Positions 38,577 to 50,330 of a stretch of 64,000 nt of DNA are shown piece by piece. Below the pieces are notes generated by a model. It did not search any database and was not told the origin of the DNA. It saw nothing but the letters and a program-made list of their open reading frames with translations. Origin of the DNA: Epiperipatus broadwayi (lineage: Eukaryota; Onychophora; Udeonychophora; Euonychophora; Peripatidae); assembly GCA_028023455.1 (NCBI GenBank), contig JAQFVV010006200.1, positions 4,751,860 to 4,815,859 of the forward strand, in the 5' to 3' direction. Within the stretch, counting starts at the first letter, position 1. Every line of letters begins with the position of its first letter. The translations under genes were made by a program, and so were the position numbers.

Positions 38577-38688
38577 TTTGAGCCGCACCTATATATTTTA
38601 ATAAAAAGAATTAATAATCATAAAATTAATAATAATAAAAATGTTAATTTAAAAGTTACAATTTTATAATTTAGGTGCGCATCTCAAA
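38577..38688. mobile_element. 112-bp MITE-like element with terminal inverted repeats at TA
   Basis: The ends TTTGAGCCGCACCT and AGGTGCGCATCTCAAA are inverted complements with three internal differences, and the interior is AT-only. It sits between AT runs (TATAT before, TGTATA after), so a TA or longer AT target is possible but cannot be proven. Confidence 0.65.
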
Positions 38689-38699
38689 TGTATACCTAA

Positions 38700-41380
38700 A
38701 ATATATATACACAACAAAAGGAGCGGGATGGGATATAGGGTTTAAACACAGGTTAGTAGGTGGAAACATGAAGCTCAATCTTAAGCTAAGATTGACTGCT
38801 TCAGTACTAACAAGTAACCTTATGGATATTATTAAGTTTTAAATTTTAACTTCAGCACTGGCAGTCTTTTTGGTACTTTAAGTCATAGTTTTTACTTTCT
38901 ACTACTGAGATTCAATTTTGTCTAATCTCAGACTATGGGTTTTTTTTTCATGCAAACACTGAATGATGTAGAAAAACTGAACATTACATTATAGTCCTAT
39001 AAGATCAGTAACAGCTTTACCTGAGAATAATATGCTGAATGATATTTTATAATTAACAACTGGTCAACATTTGAAAAGGCATCATTTGATCAAAAATACA
39101 TATCTTAATATAAAGAGCTAATGAAGTTGTAATATTGAGATGCTAAAATAAACTAATGAAGTGAATGTAATACAAAACTGCTCTTAGTACCTATTGTTTA
39201 GTTAACCAACTTGCTATTGGATAGAGAACTCATTAACACTATAATCCTGGTTAGTGAGTGTGTGCATGTGGGTGAGATGGCGAGAGGGGTTTAAAACAGG
39301 CCGTTAATTAAGTTGATTTTATCATTTGCATAATTTTTATAATTTTTTTTTTTAATTTCTGGCGCAGAAATGTATTAAATATATTTAGATGTGAAGAAAT
39401 AAATGATTAAAATTGTGAAATGCTTCAGTTATTTATTCATCATAGGCCGCTTATTGTAAATTGATAAATATTTAAAATTAGTCATTGTTAAATTTTTAAA
39501 TCTCCATTTTATTTTATTTTTATATTTTCTTACTGAAGAATTTAATAATTAGTTTTAAAGATAAGATGGAGAATTATCAGATTTTTTTGTTTTATTTCCC
39601 AACGGAGAATTAATTGCGCACTCGTCGCAAAGTATTAAAATAGCCTAGTCCAATAATGTAAATATAATTTTTGAGTGCATTGTTTAATATACATATATCA
39701 CGCGTAAAATATATACATTCTTCAGAAAAATGAACTGCCGTTATACTTTTTGAAAAAAGCACCGAAACAGCTTGCTAATAAAAAATGTATTAATAAATCT
39801 GCTCCGCGTTGCTCAATGAGGATAAAAATCTTTGATGCGATAAGTAGCGTTTCAAAGAACAATTAATATTATTAACCACTTTCACAAAAAACCTAAATGC
39901 TGTTTGTGATTAAATAAATAAGAGAAAGGAGTAAAGGGGGGAGGGAAAAAGAGAAGAAGATGAAGAGAGGTTGACGTACATAATTAAAATCATCTGTTTC
40001 TGAAATAATCTAATATTAGTAAGTTTAAATCTGGAATATAATGACAATCAGTTAAAGTTAAGCTTATGACTTAAAGTTTGAATTCGGTGGACCATGAAAT
40101 ATTTTCAGCTAAATGAGAATTTTCCAAGCAAGCATAGAACTTTTTTGTGTAGATAGTCTGTAAGTCATCTAAACTAGCATTCAAATTTTTGATTGAAAAA
40201 TAGATAACCAATAATTATTAATTAAAAGTAAAAAAGAAAATCGACAAAATAATTCTCATCAATTACTCCTGCAAGTAAAATCTTTTTTATCAATATTTAT
40301 TTATATGTAGATAAATCCGGATATTACCTTATACTATGTTAGAATGCTATTTTAAATGTTTTAAGCAGGTTAGTCTTATAATTGAGAAGTACACTCAAAT
40401 AATCAAAGAGCGTAAAGATTTCTAAATAGAATCTTAATTTAATAATAGTAGTAGTAGTAATAATAATAATAATAAAACACTAATATATATATAAACAATA
40501 TTTTATTCTGATTTAGTTAGATAAAAATGATATACTCATGATTAGTGACTATATTTATCTTGCAGTGAAATGAACACGTGTAAACACCACAATATGAGAC
40601 TAAATGCTAGATATCAGTGGTTTTCAGTGCTTTCCAAAATTAGGTAAACTAATCTCTTGGGGGATACTGGAATGATCTAGAAAGGTTGTAGTAGCCTTGA
40701 TGCAAGTGGGGGGGGTGTGTTGAATACAAATGAAAGGAGGTGGTGAAAGCATAAGAAAATAAAGTAAAATTTATTTGAAAAATCTTGGTACATGTTTTAT
40801 CGTTATCTATTAAAGTCGTAATGATTATTTTATTTTTTCTAATAAACACACAAAATGCAAGTTATATACGATCTGAGGTCAAGTCTACCCACAAATCTTA
40901 ACAAGCAAATAAACGAGCAAGTCGTACATTGTTGGGGAATCCAGCATGCATGGGCAGAAAATTTTGAATATAATGACTTCTTTACAATATGTTATAAATA
41001 GACAACATGTAGGAAATTTAATTTAGATTATTTCTGAAGTGTGTATCAAACAATTATAATGCAAGTGTAATCTAAGTATTTTAAAATTTAATTCATATTG
41101 GATATCTGCGATCATTACAGAGTATGGATTATAAACAATAAGGCTGCAATTTATACGTAATATTATACATTTGCTTATATATTTCTGTACATTTGTGTCT
41201 TCTAATGTTTACTACTAATAAAATTGTAACAGACTCATGCAGGTATAATGGTATTTGTATGTGCAATTAATGTCAAATAATTTTTTCTTATTAGCACAAG
41301 ACTTATTTATCTATTAATACGGATAATTCTATAGATATAAATAAATGTTAACGATTAAAAGTTGTGTTTTTGTTTTGTTT
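38700..41380. other. Stretch without recognised genes
   Basis: Includes a compound AGT/AAT run at 40446-40476 and a G-tract at 40707-40715. The part 39590-39860 has more CpG than its neighbours. No coding or RNA gene found. Confidence 0.5.
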
Positions 41381-41384
41381 TTTC

Positions 41385-43455
41385 CGATTTTACCCCCAGA
41401 TTTCGTTAATAAATTGCGTAATAAAAAAACAACAAAGAAAAATCAAATTATTACTTGCAATTACCACGTCGTCTAAGTTGCCAAGTATTTTAAATGAAAA
41501 GCTAAGATATGCTGATTTATCTACGAAGAGTAAAGTCTCTAGAAAATGATACAATTATTATTGATATTTTTAAAAAAAGTAGGTGAAGAAAAAAAAAACG
41601 GTGGTAAAACTATATAGCAAAAAGTAAACGATAAAGATGTACCAGAACATTGGAACAATGCTGTAATAATATTGATATTTAAGAAAGGTAATAAAAAAGT
41701 TATTAGAAATTATAAACCTGTTGGTCTTATTCTATACAAAATCTTTATTAAGATAATTACAAGTAGTTTACAATGAATCTCGAATTTCATCCAAGTATTA
41801 AGAGAAGTTATAAACGAACATAAGTTGCCATTATGCTTTGGGTTTGTAGATTATGAAAAGGCATTTGATTCTATGAGCATTTCCACAGTAATTAAAGTTT
41901 TGGATTATCAAGATATAAAATCCGGATATTATCATATTTTAAATTATATTTATCAAAAAATGCAACTGCAGTAATTAGATTACATGGTGACACTAAGAAG
42001 ATTATCAATGAAAAGCATGTTTGATAGAGTGATTATATATTTCTAAAACCTTTTGCTGCAGATGTACAAGAAGTATTTTGTTGATTAAAATGGAAAACTA
42101 AGAGGTACGAGTATGTGGAGATTCTCTAAGTCATCTAGATTTTGCAGATGATGTAACTCTTTTGCAATAATGCTTGAGTTTAGGGAAATGTTGCTAGCAT
42201 TATCACATAAAATAAGAAAGTAGGATTAAGGATAAATGCTAAAAGGATTAAGCTAATGTTCAATGAATTTTTCAGAAGAAAATAAAGATTGATAATTATG
42301 AATTAAAGGAAGTTAACAATAAAAAAACTTTCCCCACATTATTAATACAGATTTAAAAAATAATGAATAAAATCATAGGATTAAACTTATATGTGATGTG
42401 ATGTACTTATAGAACTTTCTTCATACAATATTGTCTCCTGGTGCAAGCCATAGTAATCAATGGATGCCAGAAGGTTAGTGCATCAAAATCCTTATCTAAT
42501 GACTACTAAATCCAATATGTCCAGATGAGTTTTTAGCTTATGGCTTTCATTAGTGTGGAGATTTGAATCTGAGATCATTGCACATATATCTTTGGATTTG
42601 CATCCCTCCAATAGCCACCTTTGCTTTTTAGTTGACAATGAAGCTATGAGCCCAAACTAAGAACACAATGTTTTCAGTACAAGTTAGTGCACTTGTATAG
42701 TCACACAGATCTGAACCCAGTTCAGTACCTAAATATTTTGGTGTCTTAGTTTTTTAATAACCATGGTAACCAACATTCTCTGGCTAGAGTTAATATTAAG
42801 TCACTATAATGGACTAACTTTCTAACATCTGTTTGATTATTATGGCTTGCACTAGATGACAATACAGATTGTGTAAGCATAAGAAATGGTGATCATGTGA
42901 TCTTATAGTGGTTTAAAAATTAAACTTGGATGGAGTGTTTTTGGTAAAAATAACTTGGTAGTAAAATAAAATACACCTGTATTTGAAAAGAAAAGTTTTT
43001 AATATATGTGTTTTACCATTTTTTTAATGAAGGATCTGAGACTTAGATACTTAACAGAAAAGCAATTAAGAGACTTCAGACTACTCAATGAACTATGTGA
43101 AAATATGTATCTTAGGAATAACAAGAAGAAATCAAAAATTGCATACCTGGGTAAAAGAACAATGGGTATGATTCATGCTGGAAAATTTAAGAGACTGGAA
43201 TGTTAACTTTCCTAGAAAAGATGATAATAGATGAATAGTTGAAGTTTTAAATTGAATTCCAAGAGATTATAATAGACCTAATAAGAAATTAATTGTGAGA
43301 TGGATAAATAAAATAAATTTGCTGGTGCAATGTTGAGAGGAGAGGCAATAAATCAGTGAAACTAGATTAATCTTAAAGAATCATTTACCCTGCAGTGGTT
43401 TAATAATGATTGAAAATGATGATGATGGTGTTGAGATGATTTTCAATTGCATTCT
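41385..43455 (+). pseudogene. RTE-like LINE, interrupted by an inserted element
   Basis: RT motifs occur in order in shifting frames: KDVPEHWNNAVIILIFKKG (41635-41690, the typical RTE entry block), NYKPVGLI (NYRPISLL block), EHKLPLCFGFVDYEKAFDS (41815-41873, block A with FVDYEKAFD), SLSHLDFADDVTLL (42125-42165, the catalytic FADD box), then GLRINAK. Past an insert at 42389-42918 the reading resumes with IKLGWSVFGKNN and ends near 43380-43425 in the TLQW-like block and a GATGAT run, as RTE elements often do. A Lys-rich frame upstream (to 41549) may be the region preceding the RT. Many stops and shifts: inactive. Related to 30130-30480 and 62445-62975. Confidence 0.85.
42389..42918 (-). mobile_element. 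Element F, copy 1, inserted in the RTE with 9-bp duplication
   Basis: ATTAAACTT flanks it on both sides (42380-42388 and 42919-42927). In the RTE copy at 62445 these bases encode the uninterrupted Ile-Lys-Leu of RIKLG, which proves a clean insertion. The plus-strand left end holds TGTGATGTGATG, a (CATCA)n tail if read on the minus strand, like the 3' end of the LINE fragment at 43745. Inside, GCAAGCCATAGTAATCAATG near the left end is inverted near the right (TTGATTATTATGGCTTGC). It is noncoding; it could be a long SINE using the LINE's tail or a foldback element. Confidence 0.75.
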
Positions 43456-43603
43456 GATGTATTTATTTTTAAGTTAATTATTTTGATATACATTTAATTC
43501 AATATTTGACAATTTAATATCAAACAATATCTAATGCTGGACAAAGAATAAAACTAGTTTATTTATCTCATTAGTTTTTAAGTTTGTTTGCCTTTTGCTG
43601 TTT

Positions 43604-43740
43604 TTCAATTATATAAATTGTCATATGTTTTGATAATTTTATTATTATAGTAAGTAAACAGTTAAATTTTATTTTATTTACAGATAATATCATGACTGAA
43701 TTTAGGAGAAAATGTGGACAACAGACTATTGAATGTATGA
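43604..43740 (+). repeat. ~140-bp direct repeat, left copy
   Basis: Shares ACATTGTCATAT-type start, TTTTGATAATTTTAT, TTAAATTTTATTTT and AGACAACAGA(C/G)TATTGAAT with 44712-44855. The two copies bracket the LINE fragment and element F copy 2. Confidence 0.75.
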
Positions 43741-43744
43741 TGAT

Positions 43745-44146
43745 GTGATGTGATGTGATGTATTTGGCTTCTCTTTAAACGAAGTCATGAATATCTCAGC
43801 AACTATGCCCAGATAAACCTGTTAGCCACTTTATTTTCCATTCCCCACTCTAAGTCTTCCCATATTCTGCCCCATCCCATTTCCACAACATAATCTTTGT
43901 CAACTCTATGGCCTTTAAATCTAAACTCCCCTTATCTTTTTGCAAACCCAGCATAAAAATTAATAACTCACTTTCTGTATAGTCACTTTGTTCATACCTA
44001 TTTTTATACCTTCCTTACATAATTTGCACGCTAAATCACCCATAGTTTTCCATTTACATGTATATTCTCTTGTTGCTAAAGATCCCGTTCGAGCCTTAAA
44101 CAATAAACTACTTTGATAAAATTCTCCATACAGCAGCACCACTCAG
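43745..44146 (-). pseudogene. LINE C-terminal fragment with (CATCA)n 3' tail
   Basis: The minus strand starts with FYQSSLLFKARTGSLATREY, then KWKTMGDLACKLCKEGI: an (F/L)-(R/K)-AR-(T/S)-G-x-L block followed by C-x2-C of the C-terminal zinc knuckle found after the reverse transcriptase in several LINE clades. The His and last Cys are not readable because frames shift. The minus-strand 3' end is a run of CATCA units (plus-strand TGATG, 43738-43760), a short-repeat tail typical of CR1/L2/R4-type LINEs instead of poly(A). No other LINE domain lies beside it, so it is 5'-truncated. Its 5' end abuts element F copy 2. Confidence 0.65.
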
Positions 44147-44700
44147 TGCTAGCCAGACTAATCAATGAATGCAGAAAGATGTCTGCAAAAAATTCCTATC
44201 TAGTGCCTACTCATCCAATATCCCCAGACTAGTTTCTAGATTGTGGCTTTCATCAGTGAGGAGCCTTGGATCTGAGAGCACTGCATCTAGTTCTTAGGAT
44301 TTAATGCAACACTCCAGTAGGCGCCTTTTACTTTATTAGCTAACTATAAAGCTTTGAGTCCAAAATGAAAACACAATATTTTTGATTCGAGCTCATTAAC
44401 CTATATAGTCATATAGATATGGATACAGTTCAGCATCCATTTGGTTCTTTAATAACCACAGTCACCACAATCCTATTGGGCAGGATTGGTACTAAGCCAT
44501 TAAATATCATATGATCACCATTTTTATGTGTACACAGAGGCAAAACTCTCCATATAATAGTGCCACTCAATGCACGAACCTTCCTGCATCCATTAATTAC
44601 TCTGGCTTGCACTGAGTGGCAGTTCTGTATGGAGAGTTTTACCTCTGTGACAATGGCTTGTGTAAGCATAAAGAATGGTGTCCATAGAATGTTTAGTACT
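44108..44700. mobile_element. Element F, copy 2
   Basis: Collinear with copy 1 through AATCAATG(A/G)ATGC (44160), TTATCTA/CTATCTAGTG, GGCTTTCAT(C/T)AGTG (44249), TTTAATAACCA (44448) and TTGTGTAAGCATAA (44659). It includes the 117-bp hairpin 44533-44649. The left end repeats part of the hairpin arm (TCTCCATACAG...CCACTCAGTGC, 44117-44145). Confidence 0.7.
44533..44649. repeat. 117-bp hairpin with ~43-bp arms inside element F
   Basis: CACAGAGGCAAAACTCTCCA at the left end pairs with TGGAGAGTTTTACCTCTGTG at the right, and the arms continue inward to TGCCACTCAATGCA/TGCACTGAGTGGCA. The same end recurs at 59446-59485. Confidence 0.85.
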
Positions 44701-44711
44701 GAATATAATTG

Positions 44712-44855
44712 AAAATTTTCAAATATATACATTGTCATATCTTTTGATAATTTTATATCCTTATTATGATAAGTAATCACTTAAATTTTATTTTGTTTAT
44801 ACATAATATAATGACCAAATTTAAGAGAAAATTTAGACAACAGAGTATTGAATAT
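44712..44855 (+). repeat. ~140-bp direct repeat, right copy
   Basis: Partner of 43604-43740. Confidence 0.75.
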
Positions 44856-44859
44856 TTGA

Positions 44860-47800
44860 ACTATGTCTTTATTCCATGTCTACAAATGATACATTACTGA
44901 TGTGCTCGATTTGGCAAAAAGTTTTATCAAATGGAACTTTGAAGTTTTTGAGACTATAAGAATATTGGATGATATTTCATATTGATGAGAAAGATAAAAC
45001 CTTATTTTATGTTCAAACCCAAAAAAGGTTGAGACAATCAATATAGGTAAAATTCTTTTCAATAGGAACCAAGCAAGATAGCAATAGTTTATATGCTTTT
45101 TATAATATTTTGTTACTGGATCGTAAATCAATATACGCAAAAACTATTGCCAAAGAATTAACTCTACTCTAAGTGAAGTAATATATACTATTATATCCAA
45201 GCAGTGTTTGACATTTTGAAAAAAAAAATTTCTTTGAGCAAAAGTACAATATAAAGAAGAATCATTAAAATATGCAATAAAATATTTAAAAGTTATTTAA
45301 TATTTCATAAAGCAACTTTGCTTTTAATATTTTACTCCTAAAATTTCTTTCATTTTCAAAATAAAATCTAAAACATATTTTATGATTCTTTTTCCTTTTG
45401 GATTCGTTGGACTTTCCATTCCAATTTGCACAAACTATACTTCTTCTTACAAGCAAATGAACTTATCTTATTCAGACAATAGCATATCTTAAACTCTAAA
45501 TTATCTATTATTTCTTTTAAAATATACCATACTGTGCGATGTAGTTACTTTGGAAATCTAGATAGCGAATAGATGTGTAGGCTTAAGGAAGAAAAACTAG
45601 AGTATAACTCATTGCACATATCTGAGAAAAATACCATGGTACAGTGTATCTATAAGAAATAGATACATGACCTATTCTGTCTAATGGCCTCCAATACTAT
45701 CCATGATGTCAAAGCTATTCCTTCAACTTTATTGAAACATCAATACTTAAAGAAAATAGATACTGTCCACAAATAAATATACACCTACAGGGCTTTGTTA
45801 ACTGTATTGTATATCTACTAAGATTACTAAATACTATTCATATTCCCTTATTATATCCTACCTTAATATCATCTCTTGGGTTCATGTTCATAATACCACA
45901 ACCAAGTCACTATCTTATCATTATTTCCTAAAAGATTTATCAAATCTTACATCGACAAATAACTAACTTGCATATTCAAAATAATAAACAAAATTTAATT
46001 ATAATTAGAGCAATCTCACCAATACACAAGAAAAGTTTGCATTACTTTCTTATTTTATATTCTAAAACACATACAAACTAGTCATAGAAATACTTTGAAC
46101 ATCCAATAATATGAAAGTTTTTAAAAGAATCACATAAATATTCATCATCATGCTGTGTTATATTACTAGTATAAAATTATAGTATGCATATTTCCAAAAT
46201 AAATCCTAATCTCATAATTTAAAAGTGTTGTACAAATGCGTTTACATATAATTCAACATTTATACTTCCATACATTATAATTCATAGGCAATCTGCAAAA
46301 AAGAAAAAAAATATATACATCATAAAATATATCAATATTCATTAACTATTACCAAGTGATATTGACTTGTCATCACTTTTGCAGTCTTCTTTTTTCATAA
46401 ATTAGATACAACCTTGCATATATGAAATGCAATCCAGACTTTTATTTAAATGTTCTTATTTAAATTATTAAAATTATTCTACTATAAGATTATAATATTA
46501 TCAATAAATTAATATTCATGTTCCTACTCTTATAAACCAAAAAATAAATTATATTTAAAAATAATAAATAAAAATCAAGAGTATAATTATGTATGTCTTC
46601 AATTGACTCTTCAATTGACGAATGTTCTTTAGAAAATTCAAATATTTTTTTTATTTCCTTTCTTGAGAGTTTTTTTTTTTAAAAAATGTTCTCTTCAAGA
46701 GCAATTTTGAAACTCCCCCATTGCTATGCTTCTTTTGCTTGCTTGACAACAAACAATTGTTCCCGACTTTGCACATGCGCTGTGGTACAAAAATCTCCGA
46801 TTTAAAAAAAAAAAAATAATAAAAAAATAATTTGACATCTTTTAAAATCTTGAAAAATGAAATAAAATAATCATCGATCCATCCTGGAAAAGTTATAGAA
46901 TAATAGTTTATGGTTTCTATAGTCCAGAACGATGATTATTAAAATCATAATAAAATCATAACATTTAAAATAATTCTGTGAAGTCTCTATTCTAGAATAT
47001 TCTGTATCGGCATAATGATGCATCAGGTCCCTTTGGCTTAGCTTGAACTATCCGGATAAACCTTTTGCGCAATATAAAATATTTCCATAATTCCATATTT
47101 TTATTTATTCATGTATTCCTTTTCTCTGTAGGTTTCTTTTTTAGAAAAATTTATTGCTATTTATTATCTATTTTTTAGCAGTTTCATTCTTGTTTTAAAA
47201 TTCAGTTTTTTAAACAATTTTTATAAATGCATATAACCCTATATACCTCAGGTTTTATAACATACGCTTCTGTAAATATTTCCATTATTCTTTACTTAAA
47301 ATAATTTCTTGCAAATATTTTAAATGTTTCCTTCATAAAGGATATAACATTTATTTCTATAGCATTGTTTTCCATAAAATATTATATAATATACTTGTCA
47401 TATTACTTATTAATCTTGGATAAGACTATCTTGTTGCTATATAAAATAATGTGTATTTTACTTTTAATCGGCAAACAGCTTTTCTATTAAGCTTCCTGTA
47501 CAATGTCCATAATAATAATTTATTCACTGGAATAGTCCTCTTGGTTAATATTATTAACATTATATTCATAATTATTATATTTATCTTTAAAATTTCCATT
47601 AAATATATTTTACTTATCAGCATTTTCATATTTTTATTGCGAAGTTATATTAAGTTTTGGATGAATACTCCTGGTAAAAAGACTTTAAAATTAGCAATGC
47701 ATATTAAAATGAAGTTATTAAATATATTTATTTTACACTCTCTTTGCAAATACTTTAAATAAATGTCCTATTAGCTTTGCAAATAAATTGTACGAGAGCA

Positions 47801-48890
47801 CTAAAAAATTGACTAAAATAATAAAAATTTAAAATTACTATCTCCTCGATAGCTACTGGTATGATCCCTGATACCTTTGATCATCCTTTGACATCCCCAT
47901 GCAACAGTATTTATATCCTATAAAATACCTCATCCTATTGGTTGATTCTTACTTTTCATTTGATACTAAATTTGCATAGTGTTACATTCTTACACAATTA
48001 AATTTAAAAATAAAAAAAATATGACGTATTATAACTTTAAAAATATTATTTTAAAAATGTTAATTCTAAATCAATTACTTTACTAAATTAATTAAACATT
48101 TAAAATGACTTTTTTTAAAACAATATTTAATAATTTATTCCACCGTTAATATTTAATTTATCTATTTTATTTTAAAACAAAATATTTAACTTTTATTAAC
48201 TGTATTCGTCTTTATTACATTATTTAAAAGCATTTTATAATGACTAATTTAATATTTGCTTTTGTGATAGGTAATAATTATATCCAATTCTATAATGCAA
48301 TTTTAAAATATTTTGAACTTTACTAATCTAAATACTAACAAGCATGTGTGTATAACCATATATTTATACAAGTCACATGACTCATATATAACTAAGACAG
48401 ACTGGATCCGATTTTCTGTCTGGGAATAAATAATAAATTGCAACACTTGTCATATTAAATAAAATAATACAATTATACAAAATTTGGAAGAATAATTTGG
48501 AAAATATAGAATTAAATATAACTTTCACTACCATAAAACTTACTTTTAAAATATATGATATTAATTATAATTATTAAATATAATTTATAAATTTAAATAT
48601 AACATTTATTTAACTATAAGTTTAAGACTATTAAAATTGAACTTTTTAAAACATATTTTTAAATATTTATAGCTGCGTTATTTATTATGGCCAGCTTTTG
48701 CAACCATATGTAATAATATTTTTAGCTTTACTTAACTATTTTAAGGTTATTCATTATAATTTTATGCATTAAGTATTTTCATTTAGCCTCAAATTGTACC
48801 TTTAAGATATTATTAATACAACAGAACTAACACATCAAGAGAACATAGTCTAAATTTAAATTTTTTAATAATTTACTGTAATGAGCTGAT
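44860..48890. other. ~4-kb AT-rich stretch without recognised genes
   Basis: I find no repeat partner in the window and no coding signal. A frame of about 70 codons near 45750-45960 is hydrophobic and open, but lacks any known motif and a supported start. Frames at 47426-47762 overlap on both strands and look like chance AT-rich openings. Confidence 0.45.
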
Positions 48891-48895
48891 TTAAA

Positions 48896-48896
<1 letters not shown>

Positions 48897-48940
<44 letters not shown>
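48897..48940. repeat. (TA)n-(GT)n microsatellite
   Basis: About 30 bases of AT followed by GT alternation, directly 5' of the Penelope-like relic. Confidence 0.9.
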
Positions 48941-48942
<2 letters not shown>

Positions 48943-48944
48943 TG

Positions 48945-49682
48945 AGTTTTTGTTGTAGGAATAGAAGGCTTAATAATTTTAATAATAATACTGATATTCA
49001 AAGAAGTCAATTTGCTGATGAATATGTAGAATTGGGTTACAATCATGATTTTATTAAAAAAGTATTTAATAATAATGTTTATAGTCATGATTTTGATGGT
49101 AAGAATTTTGTTGGTAAGAATAATGACTATATGTCTTTCCCATTTAAGTCTTCAATATATAAAATTGGTTTATAAGAATAGTCATTGGTTAGGTGGAATG
49201 AAGGTTGCATGGAAGAAAGGTTCTGATTTGAATTCATTACTTAATGGTTCAAAGCAGTCTATTGATAGTGGTCTTAATGGTTCAAAGCAGTCTATTGATA
49301 GTAGGTCTATTCCTGGTATTGTTTATAAGATTCCATGTAGTTGTGGTAAGTTTTATGTAGGCCAGAGTAAGTTTAGCCTTAATAAAAGGATTAAGATTCA
49401 TATAAGTAGAGTTAAACATAGTATCTTAACTCAGCTTTATATATTCATGAATTGAATACAAGTCATAGAATATTGTTTAACAATGCTTCGGTTATTTTTT
49501 TATGAAAAGAATGAGTTGAAAAGAAGAATAAAGGAGACTTTGATGAGAAAACTTCTTGATTCTGAGGCTATCGATCTTATGAAGACTTCTTTTGATATTA
49601 AGGGAAGGTGGAGTTTGAAATGAATTATGGGAAGGTTTGTTTGTTTGTATATATATGTTAGTTCCTTTAGTTTGATTTTCAC
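48945..49682 (+). pseudogene. Penelope-like element: linker and GIY-YIG endonuclease relic
   Basis: The first frame (to 49175) holds the linker between reverse transcriptase and endonuclease (FADEYVELGYNHDFIKKVF, then SFPFKSSIYKI). A frameshift follows, then SRSIPGIVYKIPCSCGKFYV and GQSKFSLNKRIKIHISRVKH (about 49305-49420). This is the PLE version of GIY-YIG: the (I/V)-Y-x-IPC-x-CG insert, Y-V-G for YIG and the conserved Arg in NKR. Another shift leads to HELNTSHRILFNNASVIF, then a T-run shift and KNELKRRIKETLMRKLL to a stop at about 49621. The catalytic Glu usually found in the AEH-type motif is not evident (YIHE instead). In PLEs this domain nicks target DNA. The reverse transcriptase itself is absent (5' truncation). 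Confidence 0.85.
49240..49305 (+). repeat. 33-bp in-frame tandem duplication in the PLE frame
   Basis: Units at 49240-49272 and 49273-49305 encode LNGSKQSIDS twice. The 11-codon unit preserves the frame and lies just before the endonuclease domain; it differs by about two bases at the unit end. Confidence 0.9.
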
Positions 49683-49883
49683 TTTAGAAGGTCTATTTGC
49701 AGTAGATGAAATCGTGGTTGTGTAAGGATTTTGGTAAAAATTTTGGATTTAATCTAGTATTGTATTGTTTTATCGTTTTGCATTTATATATATATATTAT
49801 ATTTAATGTTTTCATGGTTGTATGATGTAGATGAATTATTATTTTTGGAAAAAAAACAAACATGTATTATTTTGCATTACAAT

Positions 49884-49921
49884 CCGATATTTTGACGGAC
49901 TAGCAACTGCCATTATCAAGG
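49884..49921 (-). repeat. PLE terminal motif, hammerhead-like
   Basis: On the minus strand CCTTGATAATGGCAGTTGCT, then AGTCCGTCAAAATATCGG. It fits the CTGAAGAAGGC...CGAAACGTCGG pattern seen after the coding region of PLEs. It stands just after the minus-strand PLE frame in the expected sense orientation. The GGC and GTCC sides could form a short stem, and the ends resemble a hammerhead core, but the invariant bases are only partly kept. Confidence 0.5.
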
Positions 49922-50330
49922 TTAACTTTTGGAAAAAAAATTATTAGATCTCAAACAATAACATGACTCAGTGCAAGATGAGAAATGAGATTTAACTTGA
50001 AGAAGTTTGGCATTCACAATATAAGGCTTATCAAAATGTTTATTTCCCTTAGTTTTTTCACCTATTAATTTTAAGTTAATATTAGATAAAATGAGAGGTT
50101 TCCACATAGTTGTAATATGTTGTGGTTCATCAGCCCTATTTAAACCAGTAAGTCTCTTTAATATTTCAATTGACTCTCTCATAAGTTCTTAAATCATATC
50201 TTTCCAAATTAGTAATTATTTTTGTATTGTCAAAATCAGGTATATTAATTAGATTAACTACAAATACTGGTTTATTGAACATGTGAAATAAGCTCAATCC
50301 AAGGTACAAGATAGAGTCTTTGAAAAGATA
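49922..50330 (-). pseudogene. Second Penelope-like element endonuclease C-terminus, minus strand
   Basis: The minus strand reads KPVFVVNLINIPDFDNTKII, then LERYDLRT; a one-base insertion in a T pair shifts the frame, and it continues MRESIEILKRLTGLNRADEP, QHITTMWKPLI and about 50 more codons to a stop at 49922. DFDNTK, R-x-MRES-IEI-x-KR, LNRA-(D/E)-(E/G) and the following W-x-PL match the C-terminal part of PLE GIY-YIG endonucleases. A synonymous-divergent copy of DLRTMRESIEILKR is at 9468-9560. Its 3' end meets that of the plus-strand PLE relic at 48945-49682, so the two are tail to tail. The GIY-YIG motif itself is lost upstream, where an inverted repeat (50310-50650) begins. Confidence 0.75.

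Noticed and set aside
44430-44780. 116-codon minus-strand open frame
   Set aside because: It spans element F and its hairpin, matches no family and is not kept in element F copy 1.
47426-47762. Overlapping plus- and minus-strand open frames
   Set aside because: Typical of AT-rich chance frames; hydrophobic Ile/Phe runs without motif, start context or conservation evidence.
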